From: an uncultured Acidobacteriota bacterium
GTDB lineage: Bacteria > Acidobacteriota > Blastocatellia > Pyrinomonadales > Pyrinomonadaceae
Reading direction: 5' to 3'
DNA length: 64,000 nucleotides
Assembly: GCA_902826795.1 (NCBI GenBank)
Contig: CADEGD010000001.1
Span: 124,001-188,000 of the forward strand
Position 1 is the first letter of the stretch; every line of letters begins with the position of its first letter. The position numbers and the translations under genes were made by a program. Below are positions 38,696 to 47,764 of this stretch, piece by piece. A model generated the notes under the pieces. That model made no database searches, was not told where the DNA came from, and saw only the letters and a list, made by a program, of their open reading frames with translations.

Positions 38696-41079
38696 CTCAA
38701 TATGTTCGCTATTTCGGCGACCGCGTTCGGATTCTCAAGTGCTGAAAGGTCGCCCGGATCTTCACCCAAATAAGCCGCACGGATAACGCGGCGCATTACT
38801 TTGGTGTTGCGGGTTTTGGGGAGGGCGGAGACGAAGTGGATTTTTGACGGGGCGAGCGGCTTGCCCATGTCGCGGGCGACGAGGGCTTTCAGTTCGGCCT
38901 CGAGCGGAGCGCGGACACTCCTGTCCGCATCGCCGGTTCCCCCGGCGAAACGGTCTTCGCCCATCGAAGACTCGAAATCATTCGCGCCCGTTCGCGTCGC
39001 GGCGACGCTCATGCGGACAGGAGTGTCCGCGCTCCCAAGCACACAGAACGCCACCATTGCGGTGCCTTTGGCTTCGTCGGGGACGCCGATGACGGCGGCT
39101 TCGGTGACGAGCGGGTGAGCGACTAGCAGCGATTCAACCTCAGCTGGCCCGACTCGTTTGCCGGCAACCTTGAGGGTGTCGTCGCTGCGGCCGAGGATGA
39201 ACCAATGACCGTCGGCATCGCGCATTGCCCAATCGCCGTGGACCCAGATATCTTTGAACCGCCGCCAATAGGTTTCGAGATAGCGTTCCTTCTCCTGCCA
39301 GAATCCACGTGCCATCCCGATCCACGGCTGCTTGATGATGAGTTCGCCGACTTTGCCGGTGGAAACCGGGTTGCCGTCTTCATTGAGAATGTCCACATCC
39401 ATCCCCGGACACGGAGCCGGAAACGAACACGGCTTGATCGGCAGCAGTGGATTTCCCATCAATATTCCGCCAGCTATCTCCGTGCCGCCCGAATAATTGA
39501 TGATCGGTAGTTTGCTATTCCCGACCTTCTCAAACAACCACCACCACGGCGCCGGATTCCACGGCTCACCCGTCGACGCGAAGATGCGAAGAGACGAAAG
39601 GTCGTAGCGCTCAAATAGAGCCTTGTGCGTTTCACCCAGTCCTTTTAACCCGGAACTCCCCTCCTTACGAAGGAGGGGTGTCGGCGCTTCGCCGACGGGG
39701 TGGTTCTCTTCATCCGTATCCGCGAAACCTCGATCGACGGTCGAACTAACCACCCCGTCACCCGAAGCGGGTGCCACCCCTCCTTCAAAAGGAGGGGAGT
39801 TTTTTGCCTCCTCGGTCGCTGCCAAACTTCTAACCAGGGTCGGCGAAATTCCCAGAACTTCGACCTTATGCTTCGAGCAGAATTCCCACATCCGGTCGGG
39901 AGTGGGGTAATCAGGGGCGCCGTCGTAGATGCAGATGGTCGCGCCGTTGATGAGCGCACCGTAGATCAGCCACGGCCCCATCATCCAGCCGATATCGGTG
40001 TACCAAGAGATCCGCGTGCCTTTGCCCACGTCCGTCCCAAACGCCATGTCCTGCGCCGCCTTGATCGGAAAACTCGCATGCGTATGCGCGATTCCCTTCG
40101 GCTTACCCGTTGTGCCGGAGGTGTAAAGGATGATGAGCGGGTCTTCGGCAGATGTTGCTTCGGCGGTAGTATTCTCTACACTTTGAAATAGGGTATAGAA
40201 CGAAACAAACCTCGCGTCGCTAGTATGCTTACTAAGGTCCAACTCGTCGCTGTCGCAACTGGTCACGTATATCTTTTCGATCGTTGGGCAATGAGAAACT
40301 GCCTCGATCGCGGTCGCCAGAGAGTCGACAGCTTTGCCTCTCCGAGAGAAGTTTTCTGCCGTAAACAAGGCTTTTGCACCAACGGCGTTCAAGCGGCTCG
40401 CTATAGCTTCGACACCGTAACCGGAAAAGACGGGAACGGCGATCGCTCCGATGCGGTTGATCGAAAGAAGGACGTTGATGGTTTCGGGAATCATCGGAAG
40501 ATGGATACCGATCGCATCTCCCTTCTTGAATCCTGCCGTCTTTAGACTTTCCGCGACCTGAGCCACGTAGCTGAACATCTGCTCATAAGAATGCGTCTCG
40601 ACCCTACCTGCTTCACCTTCCCAAATCACCGCCGGCTGATCCTTCATCTCATCCGTCTGCCACCGGTCGAGGCACATCGTGGTGATGTTCAGTCCGGCGC
40701 TAGGACCGCGGACGCCCTCGTCCGCAGACGCCGCTTGCGGCGTGCGTTCTGTTCCGCCTTCGGCCTCATCGTGGACCAGGGCGTCCGCGGTCACATCTGC
40801 GGACGAGGGCGTCCGCGTTCCATTTGAAAACCAATTTGGAAACTCGACCCCTTCCGAAGTATCCATCAGCCTCTCGTAAGGCGGGAAGAACCCGATGTCG
40901 AGAAACTTCAGGACCTCTTCGGTAAACTTCTCCACATCGCGGATCGAGAATTGATACAACTCGTCCCAGGTCGAGACGCCAACCTGTTTCATAAACCGCG
41001 TCAGTTGAGCGCGCTCGATGACGTCGGGCGTGGGCGTCCAGGCGATCGGCTGATCTTCGAGGAGGTTGGTGTCGTGCAT
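38692..41079 (-). CDS. Acetyl/acetoacetyl-CoA synthetase-like enzyme with three internal repeat insertions
   Basis: This is an AMP-forming acyl-CoA synthetase of 795 residues. The ATP motif [49 protein letters not shown] and the catalytic-lysine region [10 protein letters not shown] are intact. Three segments, residues about 87-126, 427-476 and 682-725, are each encoded by a palindromic repeat and are foreign to the family; without them the protein would be about 660 residues, the normal size. All three are in frame and free of stops. I start at ATG 41079; the frame extends to 41109. The next two minus-strand genes overlap by four bases. Confidence 0.92.
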   Translation of the reverse strand: MHDTNLLEDQPIAWTPTPDVIERAQLTRFMKQVGVSTWDELYQFSIRDVEKFTEEVLKFLDIGFFPPYERLMDTSEGVEFPNWFSNGTRTPSSADVTADALVHDEAEGGTERTPQAASADEGVRGPSAGLNITTMCLDRWQTDEMKDQPAVIWEGEAGRVETHSYEQMFSYVAQVAESLKTAGFKKGDAIGIHLPMIPETINVLLSINRIGAIAVPVFSGYGVEAIASRLNAVGAKALFTAENFSRRGKAVDSLATAIEAVSHCPTIEKIYVTSCDSDELDLSKHTSDARFVSFYTLFQSVENTTAEATSAEDPLIILYTSGTTGKPKGIAHTHASFPIKAAQDMAFGTDVGKGTRISWYTDIGWMMGPWLIYGALINGATICIYDGAPDYPTPDRMWEFCSKHKVEVLGISPTLVRSLAATEEAKNSPPFEGGVAPASGDGVVSSTVDRGFADTDEENHPVGEAPTPLLRKEGSSGLKGLGETHKALFERYDLSSLRIFASTGEPWNPAPWWWLFEKVGNSKLPIINYSGGTEIAGGILMGNPLLPIKPCSFPAPCPGMDVDILNEDGNPVSTGKVGELIIKQPWIGMARGFWQEKERYLETYWRRFKDIWVHGDWAMRDADGHWFILGRSDDTLKVAGKRVGPAEVESLLVAHPLVTEAAVIGVPDEAKGTAMVAFCVLGSADTPVRMSVAATRTGANDFESSMGEDRFAGGTGDADRSVRAPLEAELKALVARDMGKPLAPSKIHFVSALPKTRNTKVMRRVIRAAYLGEDPGDLSALENPNAVAEIANILR
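38907..39034. repeat. Palindromic insertion 1 in the synthetase gene
   Basis: Perfect 24-base terminal inverted repeats (38907-38930 and 39011-39034) flank an 80-base centre; each arm is itself a small hairpin (GCGGACA...TGTCCGC). The element encodes about 44 residues starting at [11 protein letters not shown] between the C-terminal subdomain strands. Confidence 0.9.
39654..39801. repeat. Palindromic insertion 2 in the synthetase gene
   Basis: Imperfect arms (39654-39705 and 39748-39801) share CTCCCCTCCTT, ACCCCGTC and CACCCCTCCTT elements and pair as a long hairpin with internal hairpins. The element encodes about 50 residues ([18 protein letters not shown] at one end). One arm of the same family occurs in xdhA at 26713-26768. 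Confidence 0.85.
40703..40821. repeat. Palindromic insertion 3 in the synthetase gene
   Basis: Terminal arms of 26 bases (40703-40728 and 40796-40821) match at 25 of 26 positions in inverted orientation. The centre is a further GC-rich stem. It encodes about 40 residues ([19 protein letters not shown] and onward) between NWFSNG and [11 protein letters not shown] of the conserved N-terminal region. Confidence 0.9.
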
Positions 41080-41090
41080 GATTGAGACGA

Positions 41091-41173
41091 TTTTAACGCA
41101 AAGACGCAAAGTCGCTAAGACGGCAAAGAAAATGTCCCCGCGGCTTTGCCTCTTGACGACTTTACGTTAAAAA
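41091..41173. repeat. ACGCAAAG-family palindrome between divergent genes
   Basis: TTTTAACG with following GCAAAG units (41091 onward) pairs with CTTTGCC...CTTTACGTTAAAA at the other end. It fills the gap between the synthetase (minus) and the SDR gene (plus), so both promoters would have to lie in or around the repeat. Confidence 0.75.
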
Positions 41174-41182
41174 TCTAAACAA

Positions 41183-41965
41183 ATGTCTAAGCACGGAATC
41201 CCCTTACCGGCGAACCTCTTCGCGGGAAAAACTGCAATCGTCACCGGAGCATCCCGTGGTGTTGGTCGCGCGACGGCTCTGCGGCTTGCCGAGGGCGGTG
41301 CGAACGTCGTCGTTAATTACCTAAGCAACGCTGGCGAGGCTGCCGAAACGGTGAGGATGTGTGAGGAGAAAGGCGTGCGGGCGATCGCGGCTCAGGCGGA
41401 TGTCTCGGAGTTTGCGGGTGCACAGGCGGTGGCAAAGGCCGCTCTCGACGAGTTCGGCAGCATCGATCTGCTCGTGTGCAACGCGGGCGTTTGGGAAGGT
41501 GCGGCGATCGAGGATATGACCGAAGAGGTTTGGAACAAGGTCATCAACACCAATCTCAAATCCGCGTGGGCGATGTCAAAGGCGTGCGTACCCGCGATGA
41601 AGAAGCGAGATTCCGCAGCGATAGTGATGGTCTCGTCAACCTCCGGCCAACGCGGCGAGGCCAATTACTCCAACTATTCTGCCTCGAAGGGTGGAATGAT
41701 CTCATTCACGAAAGCTCTTGCTACGGAACTTTGTCCTAAAATCCGCGTGAATTCCGTTGCACCAGGTTGGATAGAGACCGCGATGGTCCGGCCGGCTTTC
41801 GACGATGCAGAATACTATCAATCAGTCGTTCGCTCGATCCCACTGCAGCGAGTCGCCGCTACCGACGATGTCGCGCTGGCGATATGCTTTCTGCTGTCCG
41901 ATTGGTCGCGACATATAACCGGCGAGATCATGAATATCAACGGCGGATCGGTTTTATGCGGTTAG
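41183..41965 (+). CDS. Short-chain dehydrogenase/reductase (FabG-like)
   Basis: This is a 260-residue classical SDR. The cofactor motif is TGASRGVGRATALRLA, NAG is in LLVCNAGVWEG, and the catalytic set is S (MVSSTSGQ), Y and K (NYSASKGGM). It is probably a 3-oxoacyl-ACP reductase-like or sugar/alcohol-specific enzyme; NADP preference is suggested by the VNY region. It is followed at 24 bases by a lipoprotein gene. Confidence 0.9.
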   Translation: MSKHGIPLPANLFAGKTAIVTGASRGVGRATALRLAEGGANVVVNYLSNAGEAAETVRMCEEKGVRAIAAQADVSEFAGAQAVAKAALDEFGSIDLLVCNAGVWEGAAIEDMTEEVWNKVINTNLKSAWAMSKACVPAMKKRDSAAIVMVSSTSGQRGEANYSNYSASKGGMISFTKALATELCPKIRVNSVAPGWIETAMVRPAFDDAEYYQSVVRSIPLQRVAATDDVALAICFLLSDWSRHITGEIMNINGGSVLCG

Positions 41966-41989
41966 AAACTTTTTAGAAACGGAGATCAA

Positions 41990-42784
41990 ATGAAGTTATA
42001 TTTTTCTTTACTACTATTAGCCAGTTCGCTTCTATTCACCGCGTGTCCCAGAACCTCGACAAACTCCAACGGTGCTGGCAACTCGGTCGCTAACGCAAAC
42101 ACCAAGGCCAACGCCACGCCTGCAACTGAAAAGAGCGATGGCGATTACGTCGAATCGGAAGACGGCACGGCCAAAGCGACGCCGGAATCGGGTAAAGCGA
42201 ATATCCAAGGGAAGGTCTTGTATAACGGTGAACCGGCATCGGGCGTCGAGGTAAAGATCTGCCAAAAGTTCAGCAGATTCATGGGCGAGTGCAGCGGCGA
42301 TACTTTCAAGACTAAGACGGACGCGTCGGGAGAATACCTTTTTTCGAATGTTGCTGCCGGTGTTTACGAAGGTTTGCTTGTGAAGGTATTCGACACGAAC
42401 GGATATGTTTTCGCGACTCAGGGACTTGGCGTATCGGCCGCCAAATACAAATTCGACGCGGACGCAACCTACTTCGCTCCGGTCACTAATCTCTTCAAGT
42501 TCGACCTGAAACTGCAGGAGCCGAAGGCAAACGCGACCGTCGCAGGCACTGATCTGAAGATCAAGTGGGATGCCTACCCGAACGCCGCTTACTATAAACT
42601 GAGCGTTAATCCGGCGGAATACGACTCGGATTCGACCATCAGCAATGAGCGCGTCGAGGGCGTCGAGTACGCGGTGACGAAGGTTCTGAAGCCCGGAAAA
42701 TACAGCATGTCGCTGACCGCCTATAACGCCAACGACTTGAAACTGGCCGAGCCGAAAGAACGGATCTCATTCACGGTAAAGTGA
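41990..42784 (+). CDS. Lipoprotein with a carboxypeptidase-regulatory-like domain
   Basis: This 264-residue protein has a lipobox (LFTAC-PR), an Asn/Ala/Thr linker (about 21-65) and a beta-sandwich of the CarboxypepD_reg/Cna-B type (about 66-140: IQGKVLYNGEPASGVEVKIC, then TKTDASGEYLFSNVAAGVYE). The C-terminal part (about 170-264) resembles a fibronectin-like repeat (IKWDAYPNAAYYKLSVNP). It is probably a surface or periplasmic adhesive module. GGAG lies seven bases before the ATG. Confidence 0.82.
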   Translation: MKLYFSLLLLASSLLFTACPRTSTNSNGAGNSVANANTKANATPATEKSDGDYVESEDGTAKATPESGKANIQGKVLYNGEPASGVEVKICQKFSRFMGECSGDTFKTKTDASGEYLFSNVAAGVYEGLLVKVFDTNGYVFATQGLGVSAAKYKFDADATYFAPVTNLFKFDLKLQEPKANATVAGTDLKIKWDAYPNAAYYKLSVNPAEYDSDSTISNERVEGVEYAVTKVLKPGKYSMSLTAYNANDLKLAEPKERISFTVK

Positions 42785-42830
42785 CACCTATCATTTTTGC
42801 TTATGCCGGCCGTTTGCTTTACCTTTACAC

Positions 42831-44207
42831 GTGAACGTGAGTGAATCGATCGGCCCGACAGTAATGAAATTTGGCGGCACGTCCGTAGGGGATGTTGCCG
42901 CCTTCGAGCGTGTTTTTCACGTCGTTTCGACGCAGATCGATAAACGCCCGGTGGTTGTCGTTTCGGCAATGACGAAGGTTACCGACGCACTGCTAGCTGC
43001 GTTCGAACTGGCAAAAAAAGGCGACTTCGCGACGGCGATCGCGTCGCTCGAACCGCACTTCGAACGTCACGTTGCCGTGACTGACCATTTCATTCCTGAC
43101 GGCCCGCCGAATCTCTTCGCGGCCGAACTCCAGTTCGCCCGAAACGAGCTTTCCGACCTGCTGATGCGTGCCGCCCGCCGGTCGCTGCCGCTCTCGATGC
43201 TTAAGGATGCGATCGTGAGCTACGGCGAACAGCTTTCGTCGCGGCTATTGGCGGAAGTGCTGAAGACGAAGGGATTGAAAGCACGACAGTTCGATTCGCG
43301 TCGGCTGATAATGACTGACGACGAATTTGGGGCCGCTCAGCCGATCATCGACGAGACGAACGAGATCGTCCGACTCGAGCTTGAGCCATCGATCAAATCA
43401 GGCGAGGTCCCTGTGATGGGCGGCTTCATTGCCGGTAATCGTGCCGGTGAAACGACAACGCTTGGCCGCGGGGGCTCTGATTATTCAGCCGCGATCGTCG
43501 CCGCAGCTCTAGGTGCGTCCGAGTTACAGATCTGGACGGACGTGACAGGCGTGATGACGTGCGATCCGCGTATCTCGCCCGAAGCGCGAACCATCCCAGT
43601 TCTCTCATACGAAGAGGCCGCCGAGCTTGCGTACTTCGGTGCGAAGGTCCTGCACCCGAAAACGATCAAGCCCGCCGTTGATAACGCGATCCCTGTTCGC
43701 GTTTGCAACACTTTTCAGCCCGATGAGATCGGCACGATGATCTTGGGCGAATCGGGTGAGGCTCCGAATAAGATCAAGTCGATCGCAAGCAAAAAGAACA
43801 TCACGATACTGCGGATATCATCGGCGCGGATGCTTGGTGCCTACGGCTTTATGAGCGCGGTCTTCCAAGTCTTCGATCGCCACCGCACCGTCATCGACGT
43901 GATCTCGACATCCGAAGTCTCTGTCGCTCTCACGCTCGATAACTCTGACAGCATCGACAAACTCGTAGAAGATCTCTGCAGACTCGGTGATGTCGAGGTG
44001 GAATCCGGCTACGCCGTTATCTGCGTTGTTGGAGAAGGTCTTCGGGCCTCCACCGGCCTCGCGTCGAAGATCTTCTCAACTATCGAAGATGTAAATGTCG
44101 CGTTGGTTTCACACGGGGCTTCTGCCGTAAATCTCACTTTCGTCGTCAAGGAATCTGACGCGGCAGACGTAATCAAGAAACTTCACGAGGTGTTTTTCAA
44201 ATCCTGA
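42831..44207 (+). CDS. lysC: Aspartokinase (lysine-sensitive type)
   Basis: Aspartokinase makes aspartyl phosphate, the first step toward DAP, lysine, threonine and methionine. The 458-residue protein starts at GTG 42831 and has VMKFGGTSVGD, the GRGGSDYSAAIVAA loop, WTDVTGVMTCDPR and two C-terminal ACT domains (about 310-458, MSAVFQVFDRHRTVIDVIST), usual for feedback inhibition by lysine. It is a monofunctional enzyme with no homoserine dehydrogenase part. It converges on the TPR gene with a seven-base gap. Confidence 0.94.
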   Translation: MNVSESIGPTVMKFGGTSVGDVAAFERVFHVVSTQIDKRPVVVVSAMTKVTDALLAAFELAKKGDFATAIASLEPHFERHVAVTDHFIPDGPPNLFAAELQFARNELSDLLMRAARRSLPLSMLKDAIVSYGEQLSSRLLAEVLKTKGLKARQFDSRRLIMTDDEFGAAQPIIDETNEIVRLELEPSIKSGEVPVMGGFIAGNRAGETTTLGRGGSDYSAAIVAAALGASELQIWTDVTGVMTCDPRISPEARTIPVLSYEEAAELAYFGAKVLHPKTIKPAVDNAIPVRVCNTFQPDEIGTMILGESGEAPNKIKSIASKKNITILRISSARMLGAYGFMSAVFQVFDRHRTVIDVISTSEVSVALTLDNSDSIDKLVEDLCRLGDVEVESGYAVICVVGEGLRASTGLASKIFSTIEDVNVALVSHGASAVNLTFVVKESDAADVIKKLHEVFFKS

Positions 44208-44214
44208 ATGAGAT

Positions 44215-45669
44215 CTATCTGAGCTTGTCAATGGATTCTTTTACCCGCGCGGCGAGCTCGGAATTCAGACGCAGGAGTTCGTTGTAAGATGCTGTCGCAC
44301 GGGGCCGATCTTTCCGTGCTGCGTAGAACATTCCCAGATAGTAATGAGCCATAGGGTCGTCCCGATCCAGAGCGATAGCCCGGTTGAATGAATTTAGCGC
44401 GTCATCCAGTTGATTGAGATTCCAGTGCGAAAATCCAATTTCGCGATGATAGACTCCAACATTCGGGTCGATGTCAATTGCCTTTTTCAGAACGGCGGCA
44501 GCTTCCTGATATCGCTTGAAATGATTCATACACCAGCCCGATCGATAGAGGGCGGCGCGGGAATTGGGAGAATACTTAAGTCCGCTTTGATAGTTGTCCA
44601 GCGCAAGACTGTATTCTTTGCGGGAATAGTAGAGGTCGCCCAGCCCAAAGTACGCTAAGGAACTGTCGGGTTTCAAACGAGCAGCCTTTTGGTACGCGGT
44701 GACGGCTTCGTCGTCCCGTTTCAGGCCAACGTAAGCCAGTCCGGCCTCGATATATGCCGGGTGGTAGTCCGCCTTGATCTTTATTGACGATTCTGCCCAA
44801 CGAAGAGCGTTGGTATAGTCGCGTGTTTCGTTGTAAATGTAAGCGAGATGATGAGCCGCAACGTAGTTCTTAGGATCGTACAGCAGCCCCATGAGATAAG
44901 GCTCAATAGCTTCCTTATTTTGCCTGGTGCCGGAATAGTAAACATCGCCGAGATTCATATACGCCCCTGAGTTCTTAGGGTCGAGTTGTATCGCCTGGCG
45001 AAATGAAGCAATTGCCTCGGGATACTGATTGAGTTTTCGTTGCGCATATCCGCGCTCTTCGTAAGACTCGGAATAATCTGGCTTAGCTGCAATCGATTGG
45101 TTAAGCAGCCGGATAGCGTCGTTATATTGTCCGAGATCGTTGAAAAGAGCTCCGAGTTCAAAAGTCGAAATGTATGAACTTGAGTTCAACGAAACTGCCC
45201 GTTGGAGTGCAACACGAGCATCGTCGTATTGTTTCAGTCGTCGATGAGCAAAACCCTTCTCTTGGAACACGAGCGATTCGCTAGGGGCGATCGCCGCCGC
45301 TTGGTTGAGGATAGGAATGGCTTTCTGATATTCCTCAAACTCGTTATAGATCCAGCCGATGCGATAAAGCGACTTGAGAAGCGGCTTAACCTTTACGGCG
45401 CTTTGGTAAGCGGCCAAGGCGCTGTCATGGTCCTTTGCCTCGAAAAACTTATCGCCTTCGGCCTGATAAGCCTCGGCTGTCTTAACTCTTACAACGACCT
45501 TCTTTGGAGCGGTTCGTTTGATCGCCGGGCGTGTTTGCTTTACGACGCGTCTTTGTGTCGGTTCAGGATCAGGAGTTGAGCGGCCTCCGCCGGCTTGTTG
45601 AGCGACCGAAAGGTAAGGAAGCGAAAATAAAACGATGCCCAAACTCCCCAATTTTAGGCTGATCTTCAT
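44215..45669 (-). CDS. Exported TPR-repeat protein
   Basis: This 484-residue protein has a signal peptide (about 1-25), a basic proline-rich linker and then about eleven tetratricopeptide repeats from residue 70 onward (AEAYQAEGDKFFEAKDHDSA and similar). It would serve as a periplasmic protein-binding scaffold. ATG 45669 gives a clean signal peptide; ATG 45678 is an alternative. It diverges from the M20 gene. Partner unknown. Confidence 0.85.
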   Translation of the reverse strand: MKISLKLGSLGIVLFSLPYLSVAQQAGGGRSTPDPEPTQRRVVKQTRPAIKRTAPKKVVVRVKTAEAYQAEGDKFFEAKDHDSALAAYQSAVKVKPLLKSLYRIGWIYNEFEEYQKAIPILNQAAAIAPSESLVFQEKGFAHRRLKQYDDARVALQRAVSLNSSSYISTFELGALFNDLGQYNDAIRLLNQSIAAKPDYSESYEERGYAQRKLNQYPEAIASFRQAIQLDPKNSGAYMNLGDVYYSGTRQNKEAIEPYLMGLLYDPKNYVAAHHLAYIYNETRDYTNALRWAESSIKIKADYHPAYIEAGLAYVGLKRDDEAVTAYQKAARLKPDSSLAYFGLGDLYYSRKEYSLALDNYQSGLKYSPNSRAALYRSGWCMNHFKRYQEAAAVLKKAIDIDPNVGVYHREIGFSHWNLNQLDDALNSFNRAIALDRDDPMAHYYLGMFYAARKDRPRATASYNELLRLNSELAARVKESIDKLR

Positions 45670-45790
45670 TAAATGCATTTCCAAGTTAGTTCTTGTTATG
45701 GAAGCCGGCGGAATCTCGCCGGAATCGCGTTGATCAAACAGCTTCGGATAAAAAATGATGTTAGCATGAGCTTTTAACCGCATTCAAGAT

Positions 45791-46813
45791 ATGGCTTTTG
45801 GGGCTAGCGAAAAAGTGAATCTCTTTGACTTGACGACATCGTTGATGAGTGTACCTTCTGTCTCCGGTGAGGAAGAGGCGGTTGGATTCGGGCTGCGTGA
45901 TCACTTGGCATCGCTCGGATGGAACGTTGAGCTTCAGCCGGTGAGCGAGAACCAAAACAACGTCATCGCGACGCTGAACGACACTCCGCGCGTTTGGTTT
46001 TCGACTCACATGGATACGGTGCCGCCATTCATTCCGCCGGCTGAGGATGACGAGAAGATATACGGCCGAGGAGCGTGCGATGCAAAGGGGATCATCGCCG
46101 CTCAGATCACGGCTGCCGAACAGTTACGAAAAGAAGGCATTACCGACATCGGCCTCCTGTATACGGTCGAGGAAGAGCGTGCAAGCACCGGAGCGAAGGC
46201 GGCTAATCTTCATCCGCATGCCGCGAAATGCGAGTACATGATCAACGGCGAGCCGACCGACAATGATCTCGCGATCGGCTCGAAGGGTTCATTTCGACTG
46301 AAGATCAAAACGAAAGGGAAGGCTGCCCATTCCGCGTATCCGGAAGAAGGTGATTCGGCGATCCTGACGCTGCTCGACATTCTCGACGACATTCGCCAAA
46401 CGAAATTTCCTAACGACGACTTCTTCGGCGACACGACCGTCAACATCGGCACGCTCGAAGGCGGCCTCGCACTGAACATTATTCCACCGCGTTCCGAAGC
46501 CGGATTGCTCATCCGCTTGACGACGAAACGCGAACCAATCGAACAGGCTCTCGAAAACATCGTCCGCGGACGCGGCGAGATCGAGGTACTGTCATGTAGC
46601 GAACCGGTAAAACTGCTCGAAATCGATGGCTTCAAACAGAAGGTCGTTCGCTTTACCACTGACATTCCACACCTGCCGAATTGGGGTAAGCCATTACTAC
46701 TCGGCCCCGGCTCGATCCTCGTCGCACATACGAAAGATGAGTTCGTGTTGAAAAAGGATCTGGAAGATGCCGTTGGATTGTATTTGAAGTTGGTAAAGAA
46801 ACTCTTGGCCTAA
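45791..46813 (+). CDS. M20-family deacylase/peptidase, candidate DapE
   Basis: This 340-residue zinc-dependent amidohydrolase has FSTHMDTVPP (metal ligands H and D), RGACDAKG, the catalytic EEE of LYTVEEERAS, NGEPTDND and KGKAAHSAYPE, all as in ArgE/DapE/LysK enzymes. The lid domain is present (about 165-270). The nearby lysC, dapA, dapB and dapD with no other desuccinylase in the window make succinyl-DAP desuccinylase the best guess, but acetylornithine deacetylase is not excluded. It converges tightly on the fructokinase gene. Confidence 0.85.
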   Translation: MAFGASEKVNLFDLTTSLMSVPSVSGEEEAVGFGLRDHLASLGWNVELQPVSENQNNVIATLNDTPRVWFSTHMDTVPPFIPPAEDDEKIYGRGACDAKGIIAAQITAAEQLRKEGITDIGLLYTVEEERASTGAKAANLHPHAAKCEYMINGEPTDNDLAIGSKGSFRLKIKTKGKAAHSAYPEEGDSAILTLLDILDDIRQTKFPNDDFFGDTTVNIGTLEGGLALNIIPPRSEAGLLIRLTTKREPIEQALENIVRGRGEIEVLSCSEPVKLLEIDGFKQKVVRFTTDIPHLPNWGKPLLLGPGSILVAHTKDEFVLKKDLEDAVGLYLKLVKKLLA

Positions 46814-46815
46814 GC

Positions 46816-47733
46816 TTACTGCACGCCGCGGGTTAGATCCTCAGGAAGGTGCGGCATCGCTCCTTTCTGCGACGCAACGTAAGCGCCGATCTTGTTGGCG
46901 AAGAGGTTCACTTGATCGACATTCCAATCCCGCAACATCCCATGCACCATCGCGGCTGTAAAGGCGTCACCGGCCCCGATCGTATCAGCCGCCTTGATCG
47001 GCGAAGCCTTCTGAATAGAGACCTCGTCGCCTTTGATCAAGATACTTCCTGCTTCACCAAGCGTGACACACGCCGCGATCAGTTCGAACTTCTGTTTCAA
47101 GGTAGCCAGGCTTGCAGCCTCGCTTTCCGCAGCACAGCCAAACATTTGGGCAATTAACAAAAGTTCCTCCCGATTCAGCTTTACCACATTCGACGCGGCC
47201 AGCGAGGTTTCGAGAACCTCACGAGAATAAAAATTCTGCCTAAGATTTACGTCGAATATTCTTAAACACGACTGCCTTGTTGCCTGAACGATAGCCTGAA
47301 TCGACGTCCTCGATCTTTCTCCTCTCTGGGCGAGCGAGCCAAAGCAAATCGCGTTGCACTCCGCCGCCAGTTTGAGCCAATCTTCCGAAGCTTCGAGCAC
47401 ATCCCACGCAACGTCTTCCAAAATGTCGTACTCTGGCAAATCGCCTTTCAGGAGGACTTCTACACGGCCTGTATCATGAGTGTCGTCGGTTTGGACACGG
47501 TCCGTATCAACTCCTCGTTCGCGGAGAGCGGCGATCAGATCACGTCCATCGTCATCATTGCCTACGCGGCTCATGATCAGTCCTTTGTTTCCCAATTGAG
47601 TAGAAACGAAAGCGAAATTGGCGGGAGCTCCGCCCGGCATTTTTTCATCAGGTAAGACGTCCCAAAGAACCTCGCCTAGTCCGATGACAGTAAATTGCGC
47701 GGAATCAGAATTTTGATGTATTGTTTCTGCCAA
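46816..47733 (-). CDS. PfkB-family sugar kinase (fructokinase-like)
   Basis: This is a ribokinase-fold enzyme of 305 residues. The N-terminus VIGLGEVLWDVLPDEKMPGG, substrate motif PANFAFVSTQLG and the ATP/anion-hole motif DTIGAGDAFTAAM are typical of fructokinases. I start at TTG 47733, with AAGG about nine bases upstream; the upstream frame has no better codon before the divergent gene. With GH32 and a sugar-binding protein nearby, fructose is the likely substrate. Confidence 0.85.
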   Translation of the reverse strand: MAETIHQNSDSAQFTVIGLGEVLWDVLPDEKMPGGAPANFAFVSTQLGNKGLIMSRVGNDDDGRDLIAALRERGVDTDRVQTDDTHDTGRVEVLLKGDLPEYDILEDVAWDVLEASEDWLKLAAECNAICFGSLAQRGERSRTSIQAIVQATRQSCLRIFDVNLRQNFYSREVLETSLAASNVVKLNREELLLIAQMFGCAAESEAASLATLKQKFELIAACVTLGEAGSILIKGDEVSIQKASPIKAADTIGAGDAFTAAMVHGMLRDWNVDQVNLFANKIGAYVASQKGAMPHLPEDLTRGVQ

Positions 47734-47764
47734 GCTTTGAACCTTAGACCGTCCTATTTTGACT

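Noticed and set aside
38907..39034. CRISPR-like array in the synthetase gene
   Set aside because: The repeats are inverted, not direct, there are no spacers and no cas genes; they are palindromic insertions.
26713..40821. Transposase or integrase linked to the palindromic elements
   Set aside because: None was found in the window; the elements must be non-autonomous or driven from elsewhere.
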